Shown: positions 43,731-54,933 of the stretch, piece after piece | How the letters are laid out: the number at the start of each line of letters is the position of its first letter | Position numbering within the stretch: the stretch's first letter is position 1 | Source: Dictyophora rubrovolvata | Taxonomy: Eukaryota; Basidiomycota; Agaricomycetes; Phallales; Phallaceae | DNA: 64,000 nt | Assembly (NCBI GenBank): GCA_029959195.1 | Contig: CP114117.1 | Span: forward strand, 248,001-312,000 | Reading direction: 5' to 3' | Made by a program: the position numbers and the translations under genes | The notes under the pieces: model-generated | What the model saw: the letters and a program-made list of their open reading frames with translations, nothing else | The model's database searches: none | What the model was told of the DNA's origin: nothing

Positions 43731-43962
43731 GTTGCCTGATGCGCTCAACCTCGCCACAGCTGGCAAGGAGTACGACCTTGGCAACAATGCCGAGTGTGAC
43801 ATCGTTTTCACTGTAGCCAGTGAACATGTCAAATGCATCGCAATCATCCAACATGACCTAACGGCAGATCACAAACCCCGGCGACAGGAGCTTGGGATAA
43901 CTACGAAGCCATCCTCAGTGAACCCCTTCCCAGGTTCATCCAGCGAGATCCTGGGTCACAGG

Positions 43963-44286
43963 TGTTGAGTGCGCGAATAGGCTAAGCCAGGATTCGTAAG
44001 CAATCAGTATATGCACTGTTCATAGGGCTATATTGTTTTGAGGTACCATTTAGCCGTTTTCAAATTTATTATCCTTGTATTTTCTCTTCTAATAGTCTTT
44101 TCTTGATTTTAGCTTTTTTGAAATTATAGCAGTTCTGTTTTCACTCAGAATTAGCTAAAACTGTATATAAAAACCCAGTAGCTAACATACAAATATCATC
44201 AATTTATAATGCCCTTCACTATTTCTCTCTGAGCACACGAACACTGGTTCCCTCATCCTTCTCTGCCTACCTCCTGATGGCGTATA
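43963..44286 (+). mobile_element. LTR-like insertion (about 324 bp), family unknown
   Basis: Begins TGTTGAGTGCGCGAATAGG, contains CTGTATATAAAAACCC as a likely core promoter, and is flanked by TCACAGG on both sides (43,956-43,962 and 44,287-44,293). The 3' end is not a clean CA, and a 7-bp repeat is longer than usual for an LTR, so the class is uncertain. Confidence 0.5.
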
Positions 44287-44455
44287 TCACAGGCCATGTT
44301 GTTGTGTTACCTCAATACCACTTCCAATGTCACAGAGGCATTTCCATACCTGAGAAGAGTTGTTCAGCGCAATCTCAATGCCACTCTCATCTATGACTGC
44401 TGTAACGATGATATTGCCCAGGCGGCCGCCAAGTTCAGCAGGATTCCCGGACTTC

Positions 44456-45054
44456 TGTGAGGGATTTGTTTTAGATTTAGAATAGGCTTAGTTCCTAATA
44501 AAATATAATGGAGTTTTGTTTAGGAATTGTTCAGCAACTAAAAGTCATGTTATTGAAGGTGAGACTCTTGAAGGAAGATTTGAACTTAAGAATTAAGTTC
44601 AAATTAGTAGAGATAGATAGGGACTTATTACTAAGTCCTTGAGAATAGAAAAAGATAAGAGGAAAAAGACCAATTTGATTGATAAGCACTTTGGTGCACA
44701 ACAGTAATTACAAGATAGATTCTTTACAAGAAAAATGAGCCCCTATTTATACACCTTAAGCAAGTACAAATAGCTCCAAACATTAGTAAGAGAAACATCA
44801 TGTGAAAGATAAGAAATTACTTAAAAAGAAAGTGAATGAATAATAGTGGATCAGGGGAAATTATAGTGAGACAGGGAAGTGGAGAGAGATGATAAGAAAA
44901 TAAAGGGGTTCCTGGAACTAAGTCATCTGACTGTTCCTGAAAGATAAGATACATTACAAATAAAGGATTATTAAAGCAAGCAGGAACTAAAAAAAGAATA
45001 AAGGAAATACTTGTTTTTGGGTAGATAAGGGAGGAAATCATGAAATACATGACA
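44456..45054 (-). mobile_element. Solo LTR, third family (599 bp)
   Basis: Plus-strand ends TGTGAGGG...ATGACA with a perfect 5-bp duplication ACTTC (44,451-44,455 and 45,055-45,059). GGTGTATAAATAGGGGC on the minus strand is a canonical TATA region, which sets the orientation. Confidence 0.87.
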
Positions 45055-45447
45055 ACTTCGTCCCAATGTCGGGTTCCAGTTCTATCCCTACAACATCCGT
45101 AATTTCGATGACCTTGAACAGAAGATATTATTGTTTTCCCCCGATAGTTCCTGGAAGGAAATCCACTTCATTCCTGTCATTATGCCAGAGACCTTGCCAA
45201 TCCTAATTGATGCTCCAGCGGACTGCAAAGATCACTTTTCAATGCTCAATGCTGCCAAAGGTTGGATTATATCAATGATCCAAGGTGGCATCAATATCAC
45301 TGTCCTCTCTTTCGGCGCCATCAGTGTCGGCTATGGCATGGATCTTAAGACGATGAATGTCGTTGACTCCACCAGTGCACCCATCATCGACGGTCCGACG
45401 AAAGCGGAGTTCATCAAGGACCGAGTTCTTCTCGATCTGCTTGTATG

Positions 45448-45853
45448 TGTCAGGGTATGCTAGTATCGTCCCCTTATTTTTCTACATTTATCTTCAGTTC
45501 TGGTCTATTTTATTTATTTCCATATTTCTTGTATTCTATCCCATCTCTTGCATTTCTCTCTCCTTCCATATTCCCATTTTTCCCCCAATGGGCGCTGAGC
45601 GCCCGTTCTCATCAGAGCCATGGCCTAGGCCCCGGCTAAAGGTCCGGGACTGGCGCATATCCGCACCCAGTCCATGAACTGAAGGCCGCATGTGGCCTTC
45701 GCCGTTTTTCATAGTATATAGTTAGTAGCCCTAGAGGAGGGATCCCTAAGTTTGTTCTCTTAGGATCCCCTCCCTCTAGGTGAGTTAGTATTATTCCTAG
45801 AATATATCTTGCTTAGGATCCCCTCCCTCTAGTCTGAGAGAGTAGCCCTGACA
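45448..45853 (+). mobile_element. Solo LTR of the 6.1-kb Gypsy family (copy 4)
   Basis: 406 bp, ends TGTCAGGG...CCCTGACA, perfect 5-bp duplication GTATG (45,443-45,447 and 45,854-45,858). Same orientation as copy 3, about 2.1 kb away, in the same target sequence. Confidence 0.92.
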
Positions 45854-46211
45854 GTATGGGCCAAGCTGGTGTTCCCCAACCTCCCAACGATAGGCCTCTC
45901 AATCATGTATGGCTTCAAGACTGGTGACAAGTTCTTTACTCCATCATTCCATGATGGCAAGCCAAAGGAGATGCCGACCAGGCAGATGGGGGAATGCTGG
46001 AAGCGTCGTGCGAGACCTGGGAACCCCTTCGATCTAGGCTTCAACTGGGCCATCTGTGACCGTGTGAACTCTAACCTAAACTTCCTCTTGGGAATGGAAA
46101 TATTTGAATGGCCAGGAGGCATTGACAACCCTGAGTACAATCTCTTGGACACTGTTTAAAGTACTGTGCTTCACTTTAGTCATTCAACGACTGCCCATTG
46201 ACTGTCTTTGT

Positions 46212-46871
46212 GAGTATGATGGCTTCTAGTGAACGTCCCACTGTCCACTGGCATCCAATAATGGGTACTAGTGACACACATTACACTTTGGCCTTGAACT
46301 ATTGGTATGGTCTTGCACGGCGAGTCGAATCCAGTGACATCCACTGAGTGCTACTAGTAGTACTGGATCTAATTTTGAGATCTTGCTGACTTGAATACTT
46401 CACTCTGGAGCCAATGGCAGACATGGACATGACTCCAGAACCATGTCAAGTATTATTGGCAATGAATGAAAAAATAATTTATATACCAAAAACACATTAA
46501 AACTACCCGTCATAAGCAAAGGTGTATTAAGTATGTACAACACCCTCACCAACTACAGAAATTTTAGTGTAGAGGGTTCGGAAAGCATCTACAACATAAT
46601 CAAAATTAGGGTTGGAAAACAAGATAGGGATAGTTACTTATATGCAGACTTTCCGTGGAATTGCAGGATAAGACTCCATTAAAATCTAATGATAGCCACT
46701 GGTTTTGACAAGCCGTTCCAATAAAATTTATTATTAGACATCAGTGACTACCGGTCACTATTAAATTTAGGTAGTACATGACGTAGCCGATAGCTATTAG
46801 TAGCTAGGTAGCTGGTGTCTGGTAGTGCCTGGTGCCAGCTATAGGGATGTTCACTAGAAGCGGAGCTACTG
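46212..46871 (-). mobile_element. 660-bp hAT-like non-autonomous element, copy 2
   Basis: Inverted relative to copy 1 (23,130-23,789) and exactly the same length. Flanks GTCTTTGT (46,204-46,211) and GTCTTCGT (46,872-46,879) are an 8-bp duplication with one mismatch. Its sequence is well over 90% identical to copy 1 by eye. Confidence 0.87.
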
Positions 46872-47062
46872 GTCTTCGTCTACAGCTGACCAGCATTCTA
46901 TGAGGGGTTGAGGAAGCTAGTGTAAAAGAAACACGTATTAAGTGATGGGTAAACTTCCAAGCTTAGTTGTTTAGAGTAATATAGTTCTATTAGCTTGTGG
47001 AGCAGTTCAAACCTTTTTAATCATTCTGAATACAGGATAGACATGTATATGAATACATCCTT

Positions 47063-48465
47063 TTATGCCCCTTCTGAGAAATCACTATCACGAAGGAACT
47101 GAAAGAGTTCCTTAAATGCATGTTGAGCATCATCTGGCCATTTTTTATAGCAACTCAAAAACCTTTTCAAAACAGTCTTTGGGCTATAATAGACACATGA
47201 TCTGACACTTAGAAGCCAAGATAGATTTCTCCGAACTAGATATGACTTTGATTCTAGTACCTCTTTAAAACGTGGAACCGTAGATTCGAGGTGTTTTCTC
47301 CGTGCCTTACACCACATATCCACATCTTTTTCATTGGCAAAGCGACACCGGATATGATACTCGGATAAAACAGCAGTCCAGAGTGGCACTGTGGCTGAAC
47401 TCTCCCAGTCAATAACGGTGACAACGCATGAAGGATCATCCCATGATATAAAGATATCATCCATCTCGGAATTGACCAGTATGCACAGAAATTCACAATT
47501 GAATTGGAGGGCATCCAAAGATTTTTTAAATAATCTGTAAAATTCCTCAAAAAAAAAAATGAATGGAATTTCTTCAGGATCTTGATTCATTGCCTTGTAC
47601 TCTTTTCACTATGTCTTCCACAATTCAGTTTGGTTAGTAATTAGGTCATACTCGGCATCAGCTAGTGCTTTCAGATATTCCAAAGAAGTTTCAAATGGTC
47701 CTTGTAGTGAAGGGGGAGAATATGGTGCCATGTATGGATGGATGAGAGGACTGATGTTCTCTCTGGATGCTTTCAGATCAGAGCTCGGGAGGGGACAGCC
47801 GATTTTCGGGAAATGTAGGTTAAGTAACTGGCTCTCATATTCTATTATCTGGTTCATAATCAATGCAGTCTCTGCAGGGGTCTTAATAGCTGGGTTCCAC
47901 TACCCTATGACCTGAATTGATGATGAGATATGTTAAAATAAAAGGTCTATGAACAAGAAACATCGCTTACCTGCTCTTGGAGCATGTATCAACCTCTGGC
48001 AGGGTTGTCAGTTTTCCAATCGACTGCATAAACCATTGGAACAGGTATGGTGGTCTCTTCCCGAAGAATTGATAGAATCGCAAACTAAATAACTGACTTT
48101 TACAAAGGATTTATTGACTAGTGAGGGAGAACTGACCTCTAAAACAACACTGCATTCTAGAGTGTCATTGTCATGATCTGATAAGTCATTTGCAACACTG
48201 CAATTAACGCATGCAATAATATCGGAGCCATTGTCAAAGATAATAGCAATAGCCTGTATATTATTAGAAATGCCAAAGCCTTGGGTGTTAAATTCAAATT
48301 ACTTGATTGAAGCCACCTAAATAAATAACACTCTTAGAATGTATTGCGACCTGAAGTAAAGGCGACTTTACCTTTGGCAATGCGAAATGCATTCACAGCA
48401 GTCTTGTGCATTATCCTTCCTGCTTCTTCTTTAAGGAAATCTAAATTCAAGTTATTTATTGCTTG
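47063..48465 (-). pseudogene. Aminoglycoside-phosphotransferase-like (APH/kinase-fold) gene, decayed
   Basis: Large family of kinase-fold proteins in Agaricomycetes; substrates are mostly unknown. Reading from the right: NNLNLDFLKEEAGRIMHKTA and NAFRIAKGK near 48,400-48,455; ANDLSDHDNDTLECSVVLE near 48,150; FAILSILREETTIPVPMVYA then VDWKTDNPA near 48,000-48,080, a family hallmark; ETALIMNQIIEYESQLLNLH near 47,850. After in-frame stops following TELWKT near 47,610 it continues MNQDPEEIPFIFFFEEFYRL. SCVVTVIDWESSATVPLWTA near 47,420 is the Mg-binding IDWE motif. The end is at 47063. Two adjacent stops and at least one other frame problem make it a pseudogene. The left LTR of the Gypsy element lies immediately 5' (48,470), so the promoter is cut off. 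Confidence 0.75.
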
Positions 48466-48469
48466 ATCT

Positions 48470-48875
48470 TGTCAGGGCTACTCTCTCAGACTAGAGGGAG
48501 GGGATCCTAAGCAAGATATATTCTAGGAATAATACTAACTCACCTAGAGGGAGGGGATCCTAAGAGAACAAACTTAGGGATCCCTCCTCTAGGGCTACTA
48601 ACTATATACTATGAAAAACGGCGAAGACCACACATGGCCTTCGGTTCATGGACTGGGCGCGGATACGTGCCAGTCCCGGACTTTTAGCCGGGGCCTAGGC
48701 CATGGCTCTAATGAGAATGGGTGCTCAGCGCCCGTTGGAGGAAAAATGGGAATATGGAAGGAGAGGGAAATGCAAGAGATGGGATAGAATACGAGAAATA
48801 TGGAAATAAATAAAATAGACCAGAACCAAAGATAAATGTAGAAAAATAAGGGGACGACACTAGTGTACCCTGACA
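48470..48875 (-). repeat. 3' LTR of the Gypsy element
   Basis: 406 bp, TGTCAGGG...CCCTGACA. It is the same repeat as the solo LTRs at 5,880, 14,685, 43,325 and 45,448. It is joined directly to the purine tract of the element on its right and to APH-like sequence on its left. Confidence 0.9.
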
Positions 48876-51800
48876 CCACCCCCCCCTTCAACCAGGCGTC
48901 GACCCGACACCTGCAGTCTCTCCCAAGGTCAGATTGGCCGTGGGCAGAACAACAGACCATTTATCACACGTGGTGCATTAGGATGCTCTTGATAGAATTT
49001 ACCCAAGAGATCGGGGGCTGCAAGGTCCTTCTCTGGTACTCATTGATCATGCTCCGGGCCATAACCTTCCCAATGAACCTTGAATTTGAGTTTGCTCCAT
49101 TGGACTCGACTATCCAAGACCTCTTCCACAACATAATGTTCTCCATCATCGCAAATCTCGGGAGGAGGAGGGATTCAAGAACGATGACCTGGGATGGTGT
49201 CTTCTGGTCTTGGACGTAACTTCACGACATGAAAGACTGGGTGAAGCCGTGACATCGATTTGGGTAGGAGTAGGCGATATGAATGAGAGCCGACTCTTGC
49301 TGCTATAGGAAAAGGCCCTAGGAAGCAATGGGACAACTTCGCTGAAGGCCTGGTAGTGCGAATGTCACTGGGATCGAGGTAGACCTTGTCACCAATCTTA
49401 TATTCGGGAGTTGGGAGTTGTTTACAATCATAGTACTTGGCCATGTCGTCCTTGGCCTTGATGATAGCAGCTCTGGCTTCTTCGATAGTCGATGACATAC
49501 GGTCTTTGAACTTGTTGACAGACTCGATTTTTGATTTGGGGATATGAGGTTCAAAGCCCATATGTGGTTGACGGCCCATGTGGTTGTTATATGCAAACTC
49601 AGCCATGGGAAGCAGCCTATCCCAGTCATCCTGTCATTCCGAGGTGAAGAGTTGGAGGTACTGTTCGACTTCTGCATTAACCCTCTCAGTCTGACCATCA
49701 GTTTGGGGATGGTAGGCTGTGGACGTGGCGAGTCGAATGCCAAGGAGTCGAGAGAGTTCCTTCGTGAAGTGTGCCACAAACTGTGGCCCCCTGTCGGAAA
49801 TGATCTTGTCAGGGAGGCCATGCAGCTTCCACACATGTTGCAGGTATAGACTCGCAAGACCAGATGCGTCGATAGTGGTGAACGTGGGAATGAAATGAAC
49901 TCGTTTGGTTAGCGAATCTACCACAGAGAGGATCGCATCATACCCATTAGATTCTGGGAGTTCAATGATAAAGTCGACGGATATGAACTCCCAAGGACGG
50001 TGTGGTATCTCGGTGGGGTGCAACTTGCCAAAGGGTGTGTGGCGAGCTATTTTTGTACGCAAGCAGAGATCGCAGGCTTTGACGTATCGTTGGATGTACC
50101 GAGACACACCCGGCCACCAAAAGGTTCGAGAGACCAGCTCCAGAGTTTTGAAATGACCAGGGTGACCACCGACTTTGGTATCATAATGACGTGCAATGAT
50201 TTCTCGTTGTAGATCCTCGACATTGGGAATGTAGATCTTACCACGGTAGTAGAGAACATCCTGATCTTCGGACCATTCACTGGTATGCACCGAATGACCA
50301 CTGAGAGCTCGAAGAGAAGTGACGGCTTTGGAGACACTATCCTCATGCTTGCCTTCTCAATTGGCCTTGCGAATCTGACATAGGAAGTCTTCCTCTTCTC
50401 CTCGGATACGGAATGTTTGCAGGGCATTGATTGCAAACATCTCGGGTCGGATAAGGGTGATCCCTTGGTTGTCATCCTTTCCCGATCTGTGATCTGCACG
50501 TCAAGAGAGGCTGTCGGGCTTCCCCATTGACTTACCCGGGATGTGCTGGAGGGTGAAGTCGAATCGAGCAAGATAGACTGACCACCGAGCTTGTCAACGA
50601 TTGAGGTTGCGAGCGGTCATAAAGTACTCCAAGTTCTTATGGTCAGTGCAAATGTCGATGGGGTGACTTGCGCCTTCGAGAAAGTGTCGCCATTCTTCCA
50701 GGGCTCAAATTATTGCCAGCATTTCCTTGTCATGAATCTCATAGTTGTGTTCTACGGGGCTCAGGGCTTTCGAGAAGAACGCAACTGGGTGCCACTTACT
50801 GTCCTTGTCCGATAACTGCGAGAGCCGCGCCAGAAGCAAAGTCAGAGCTGTCTGCCTCAACTTTGTAGGGTTTAGCAGGGTCTGGGATGAGCAAGATGGG
50901 AGCTGAAGTGATTGAGAGCTTGAGTGCATCGAAGGCTTGCTGACAATTGTCGGACCAGACGAACAAGGTGTCCTTTTTGGTCAGACTGAACATTGGAAGC
51001 ACAATATGAGAGAAGTCTTTGATGAAATGACGATAGAAGTTAGCAAAACCGAGGAAGGATTGAACTTCAGTGACGTTTCTCAGGACAGGCCAGTCCCTAA
51101 CACCCAAGACCTTCGCAGGGTCCATTTTGACTGTATTCTCGGATATGACCATCCCGAGGTACTCAATCTTGGTCTTGCAGAACTCGCATTTCTCTGCCTT
51201 AAGGTATAGCTGGTGCTCACGAAGCCGTTTGAGTACACGTCGAGTAATACGATGATGTTGTTCCAAAACTCGTGTATAGATGAGGATATCGTCAATATAC
51301 ACAGCGACGACACCTTCTGAGATCATGTCCTCAAAGATTTTGTTCATCATTGTCTGGAAGGTGGCTGGACTGTTAGTAAGGCTGAAAAACATCACCAAAG
51401 GTTCAAAAAGGCCTCTATTAGTACGAAACACGGCCTTCCACTCGTCGCCTTCCTTTATCCACACATTGTTGTAGCCCCATCAAACATCGAGCTTCGTGAA
51501 GTAGCGGGCACCCTGCAACTTATTGACGAGTTCCGGGATAAGGGGCAACGAATAACGGTTCTTGATCATCATCGCATTCAGAGCCCGGTAATCCTGAATG
51601 AGATGAAGGGAACCATCCTTCTTTTTGATAAAGAAGACCGGTGAGGCCATTGGTGACTTCGAGAGTCGGATCCGTCCTGATTTGAGGTTTTCCTCTAGAA
51701 ACATGTCCAACTCGGCCTGTTCCTTCGGTGACAGCAGGTAGATCTTACTGGATTTGGGCTCTGAACCAGAGACGAGTTCTATTGGGTGATCCCATTTCTT

Positions 51801-54197
51801 TGACATTGGTAGCGAATCAAAGGATTCTTTGGAAAAGATGTCGTCAAAGTCATAGAATTGTTCAGGCACGATATCGCGAAAACCCTTGGGGGCTGGAGCA
51901 TCTGAGTTCTTGGCATGAGCTTGAGCAAGTCTTTGTGAAATGGTCTCGGTTGCGCCAACGCGATGGAACTTGGGTCCAGTGTCAACCATCGAAATACCAA
52001 AGAGTCAATCGCCATCCTCAAGCTGGAGCTCATCTTCCATGTCTGCCAGATCAGGCATGTCAGGATCTTCAGCCTCGGTGTTGTCAAGTGTCACATCTTC
52101 AGACGTTCGGATCTGTCGAAAGGAACGTTTAGTGCGGTGACCCAAAGGCCAGCTGGGCGCACAGGAACAACATTGGGGACTACAATGCGTCAGTTCTACC
52201 TCTCCAGCAGTATAGTCAATCACCGGGTTGTGGGCCTTGAACCAGGGTAGCCCCAGTAATACGGGATATTTTCCAAGTGTGGTAACGGCAAATAGTACGC
52301 ATTCAGAGTGGGACCAATACCTCATAACCAGATCGACCACATGTGTGATAGCACCGGCCTGGTTGGGTGTACCATCAACATTGAATACAGGAATAGGTTT
52401 CGGGAGTTTGACAGTCGGGAGTTGATGTCTCTCAACGAACTCGCAGTCCAGGAACATACCACTAGCACCCATATCAAGCATGGCTTTGCTGGTGATCAAA
52501 TCTCCTGTGTCAGTACTCTGGAGCTCTACTGAGATTTCAAGTTTCTGAGTACTGGCGGTGGCTGCGAGTTGATATTCAGAGGGTAGTGACTTCCACTTCA
52601 AAGTCGAGAGTCGTGGAGGTGGCAGCGTAGAAGAAGGTGTAGGGAGAGGGGGGTTTTTAGGAGATATAGCAGGGGTAATAGGATTCGAATTACTATCATC
52701 ATTTTGTTCACGATCTATGTACAAAACGTCGAATCTATTGAATGTCGGCAACGAGGGTGTATCCTTCACTCGTCGCCTTCCTGAAAATCCTCTGTTGCTA
52801 CCGATGCAGGAGTCTCTTCTTCCTCTGTTGGTCCAGGCCCTGCATGACTCTGTGCTTCTGCAATGTCCTTTTGGGCAAGGAGCAGTTCGACAAGGTTGTC
52901 AATCTCATCTGTGTTCACGAAACAAATGTCATGTGTGCGAGGACAATCACGCATGAGATGCCCAGCTTGTCCACAACAGTAACATCTAGTGGATTCTGCG
53001 GTCATCCGTCAACATGTGGCATCAACATCCATCAGGTCATGACGTTGTTGAGGAGGTTGAACCAGAATCGACGGCCTAGGCGGAGCAGCAGCAAACCCAG
53101 GAGCAACTGGCCTAGGAGGTGGGAATGGAGGTGGTTGGTACTGGGGGATAGTGGGTCTTAGAGGCAGGAAGGGTGTCAGTCTAGGATGAGACATAGGAGC
53201 CATCATTAAGGAATTAGGAGTCGACAGGGTTGGGAGTTGTTGATGTCAAGTAGCACTGAAGACTTCATTTACTCTTCTATCTTGGTCAAAACGCGCGCAG
53301 CCTTGACCCAGCCTTCAAAATCTTTGTATGTGGGTCGGCTCTGCATGGTAGCAACCTTGGACTGAATTGTCGGGTCTAATCCTTGTCGAAAGTGTGTTGT
53401 GATGGTGAAGCCATCCATGAAGCCAGCATGTTCTATGAGGACATTGAAGGAGTCCACATAATCCTCTACAGTTCGACCTCTTTGAGCATATCTGCTGGAT
53501 AGGAGGAGATTGAAAGCATCATCACGTTCGGTTAAGGGCAGAAATTCCTCTTCGAACTTGAGTCAGAATTCTCCCCATGTCACGAAAGGAATGACACCTG
53601 CGAGGTACTTCTGTAGCAGGCTATTAGCAAAAATGTGGGCGCGGCTGTCGTTCATATACGATAGTGTCCAAATGATCATTTCTTGGTCGGTCGCGAAATC
53701 CTTGCTACATGCGCTCATATAGATCTGGACAGAGTTCCAGAACATGCGTCCTTTGTTTCTATCACCATCAAAGGACTGAGGCACTGTGGGACGGGTATTA
53801 CAAGAATTTCATGAATCTTGTGTGGAAGATGGAGCCGATGCTCGGACAGGGGGAACATTGGTGGGTTGAGGGTTTACTGGGGGTTCTGACGGAGAGTCAG
53901 ATGGGAGTTGAGGTTGAAGAAACAGTTCGAGACGAGATAGGAGTTGTTCGAGTTGAGTGTTGCACATAAGGAAATTTTGTTCCATAGCTGTGAGGTGTTG
54001 CTCTAGATTCAGAGTAGCCTGGTCGGGTTCCATGATAGTAAAAATAGCCTAGGTGCACAGTAAGAAGGATGGGAAGGGTCAAGTTATAGACGGAGCACGA
54101 GGAAGGACTCGAGATGGAACGAGTCGTTGTTGAGGACAATTTTCCAAAGGTGAATGTTGATAGAAATGACCAGTCCTGGGGTAGAAGTTTGTTCTAC

Positions 54198-54603
54198 TGT
54201 CAGGGCTACTCTCTCAGACTAGAGGGAGGGGATCCTAAGCAAGATATATTCTAGGAATAATACTAACTCACCTAGAGGGAGGGGATCCTAAGAGAACAAA
54301 CTTAGGGATCCCTCCTCTAGGGCTACTAACTATATACTATGAAAAACAGCGAAGACCACACACAGCCTTCGGTTCATGGACTGGGCGCGGATACGTGCCA
54401 GTCCCAGACTTTTAGCCAGGGCCTAGGCCATGGCTCTGATGAGAACGGGCGCTCAGCACCCGTTGGAGGAAAAATGGGAATATGGAAGGAGAGGGAAATG
54501 CAAGAGATGGGATAGAATACAAGAAATATGGAAATAAATAAAATAGACCAGAACTGAAGATAAATGTAGAAAAATAAGGGGACAATGCTAGCATACCCTG
54601 ACA
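54198..54603 (-). repeat. 5' LTR of the Gypsy element
   Basis: 406 bp. Just inside the element lies a short perfect hairpin, GTAGAA-GTTTG-TTCTAC (54,181-54,197), where a tRNA-complementary primer site would be expected. No match to the usual initiator-Met tRNA tail was seen there. Confidence 0.88.
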
Positions 54604-54933
54604 GAAAGTAAGGAAGATATCTAGAAGGAACTTTTAGATAGAAAAAGAGAGTAGAATAGAAGTAGAAAAGAGAAATAAAATTCGCTTTCTGGGGCTCAAA
54701 TGTAGAGAGAAAAAGGGGAAAACTCCGAACTCTTTATTGTAAGAACTAACTAGAGGGTTTATATACAAAACTAAGACTCAGAAGTCCTGGTGTCCAGCAT
54801 AGTCCAACCATTGTTCCAAAAATACCTCACATTTGGCCCTAGAGGTGTCCAGGCTCTGAGCACAATAGAAGACATGTCCCTGTCCAGCCTCCCGGTCTGA
54901 ACTTCCCATGCTAGAGGTATTTCTATCCCAACA
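54604..54933 (-). mobile_element. Left-over part of another LTR retrotransposon (LTR 54,701-54,933)
   Basis: On the minus strand a 233-bp LTR starts TGTTGGGATAGAAATACC, contains GTATATAAACCC and AATAAAG, and ends TTTCTCTCTACA. It is followed by TTTGAGCCCCAGAAAGCG, a leader typical of Gypsy elements, which runs to 54,604 and is cut off there by the 6.1-kb element. Only this end of the older element is present in the window. Confidence 0.7.

Larger units (their letters stand above)
43076..46159 (+). pseudogene. Unidentified coding-like sequence cut by four insertions
   Basis: Coding-like stretches on the plus strand: 43,076-43,324 (TPITIAQTKWPRLHSK, ARHSMAKLFSWTAAFRGTPQ), 43,731-43,962 (LNLATAGKEYDLGNNAECD), 44,294-44,455 (MLLCYLNTTSNVTEAFPYLR), 45,055-45,447 (FQFYPYNIRNFDDLEQKI, ILIDAPADCKDHFSMLNAAK, GGINITVLSFGAISVGYGMD) and 45,854-46,159 (AKLVFPNLPTIGLSIMYGFK, ending WPGGIDNPEYNLLDTV). 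Between them sit two solo LTRs of the 6.1-kb family, one LTR-like segment and one further solo LTR. I do not recognise the protein. It could be a host gene or the coding part of an older element, so I treat it as a fossil. No intron signal is evident, and it abuts the P450 fragment on the left. Confidence 0.5.
48470..54603 (-). mobile_element. Chromodomain Ty3/Gypsy retrotransposon, 6,134 bp, both LTRs present, broken
   Basis: Minus orientation. The 5' LTR is 54,198-54,603 and the 3' LTR 48,470-48,875, each 406 bp. Parts in order along the minus strand: gag (about 54,040-53,220); zinc knuckle CYCCGQAGHLMRDC near 52,980; aspartic protease (DMGASGMF) near 52,480; reverse transcriptase with YIDDILIY near 51,300; RNase H around 50,900-50,600; integrase with zinc-binding region and core SVDFIIELPE near 49,970 and TAYHPQTDGQTERVN near 49,700; chromodomain (EEVLDSRVQWSKLKFKVHWE) near 49,100-49,050. 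A purine-rich tract, GAAGGGGGGGGTGG, abuts the 3' LTR. The element is broken, with roughly ten interruptions. The LTRs differ at about 17 of 406 sites (about 4%), so it is old but not ancient. The outer 5-bp flanks (GATCT, GAAAG) do not match. Confidence 0.9.
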
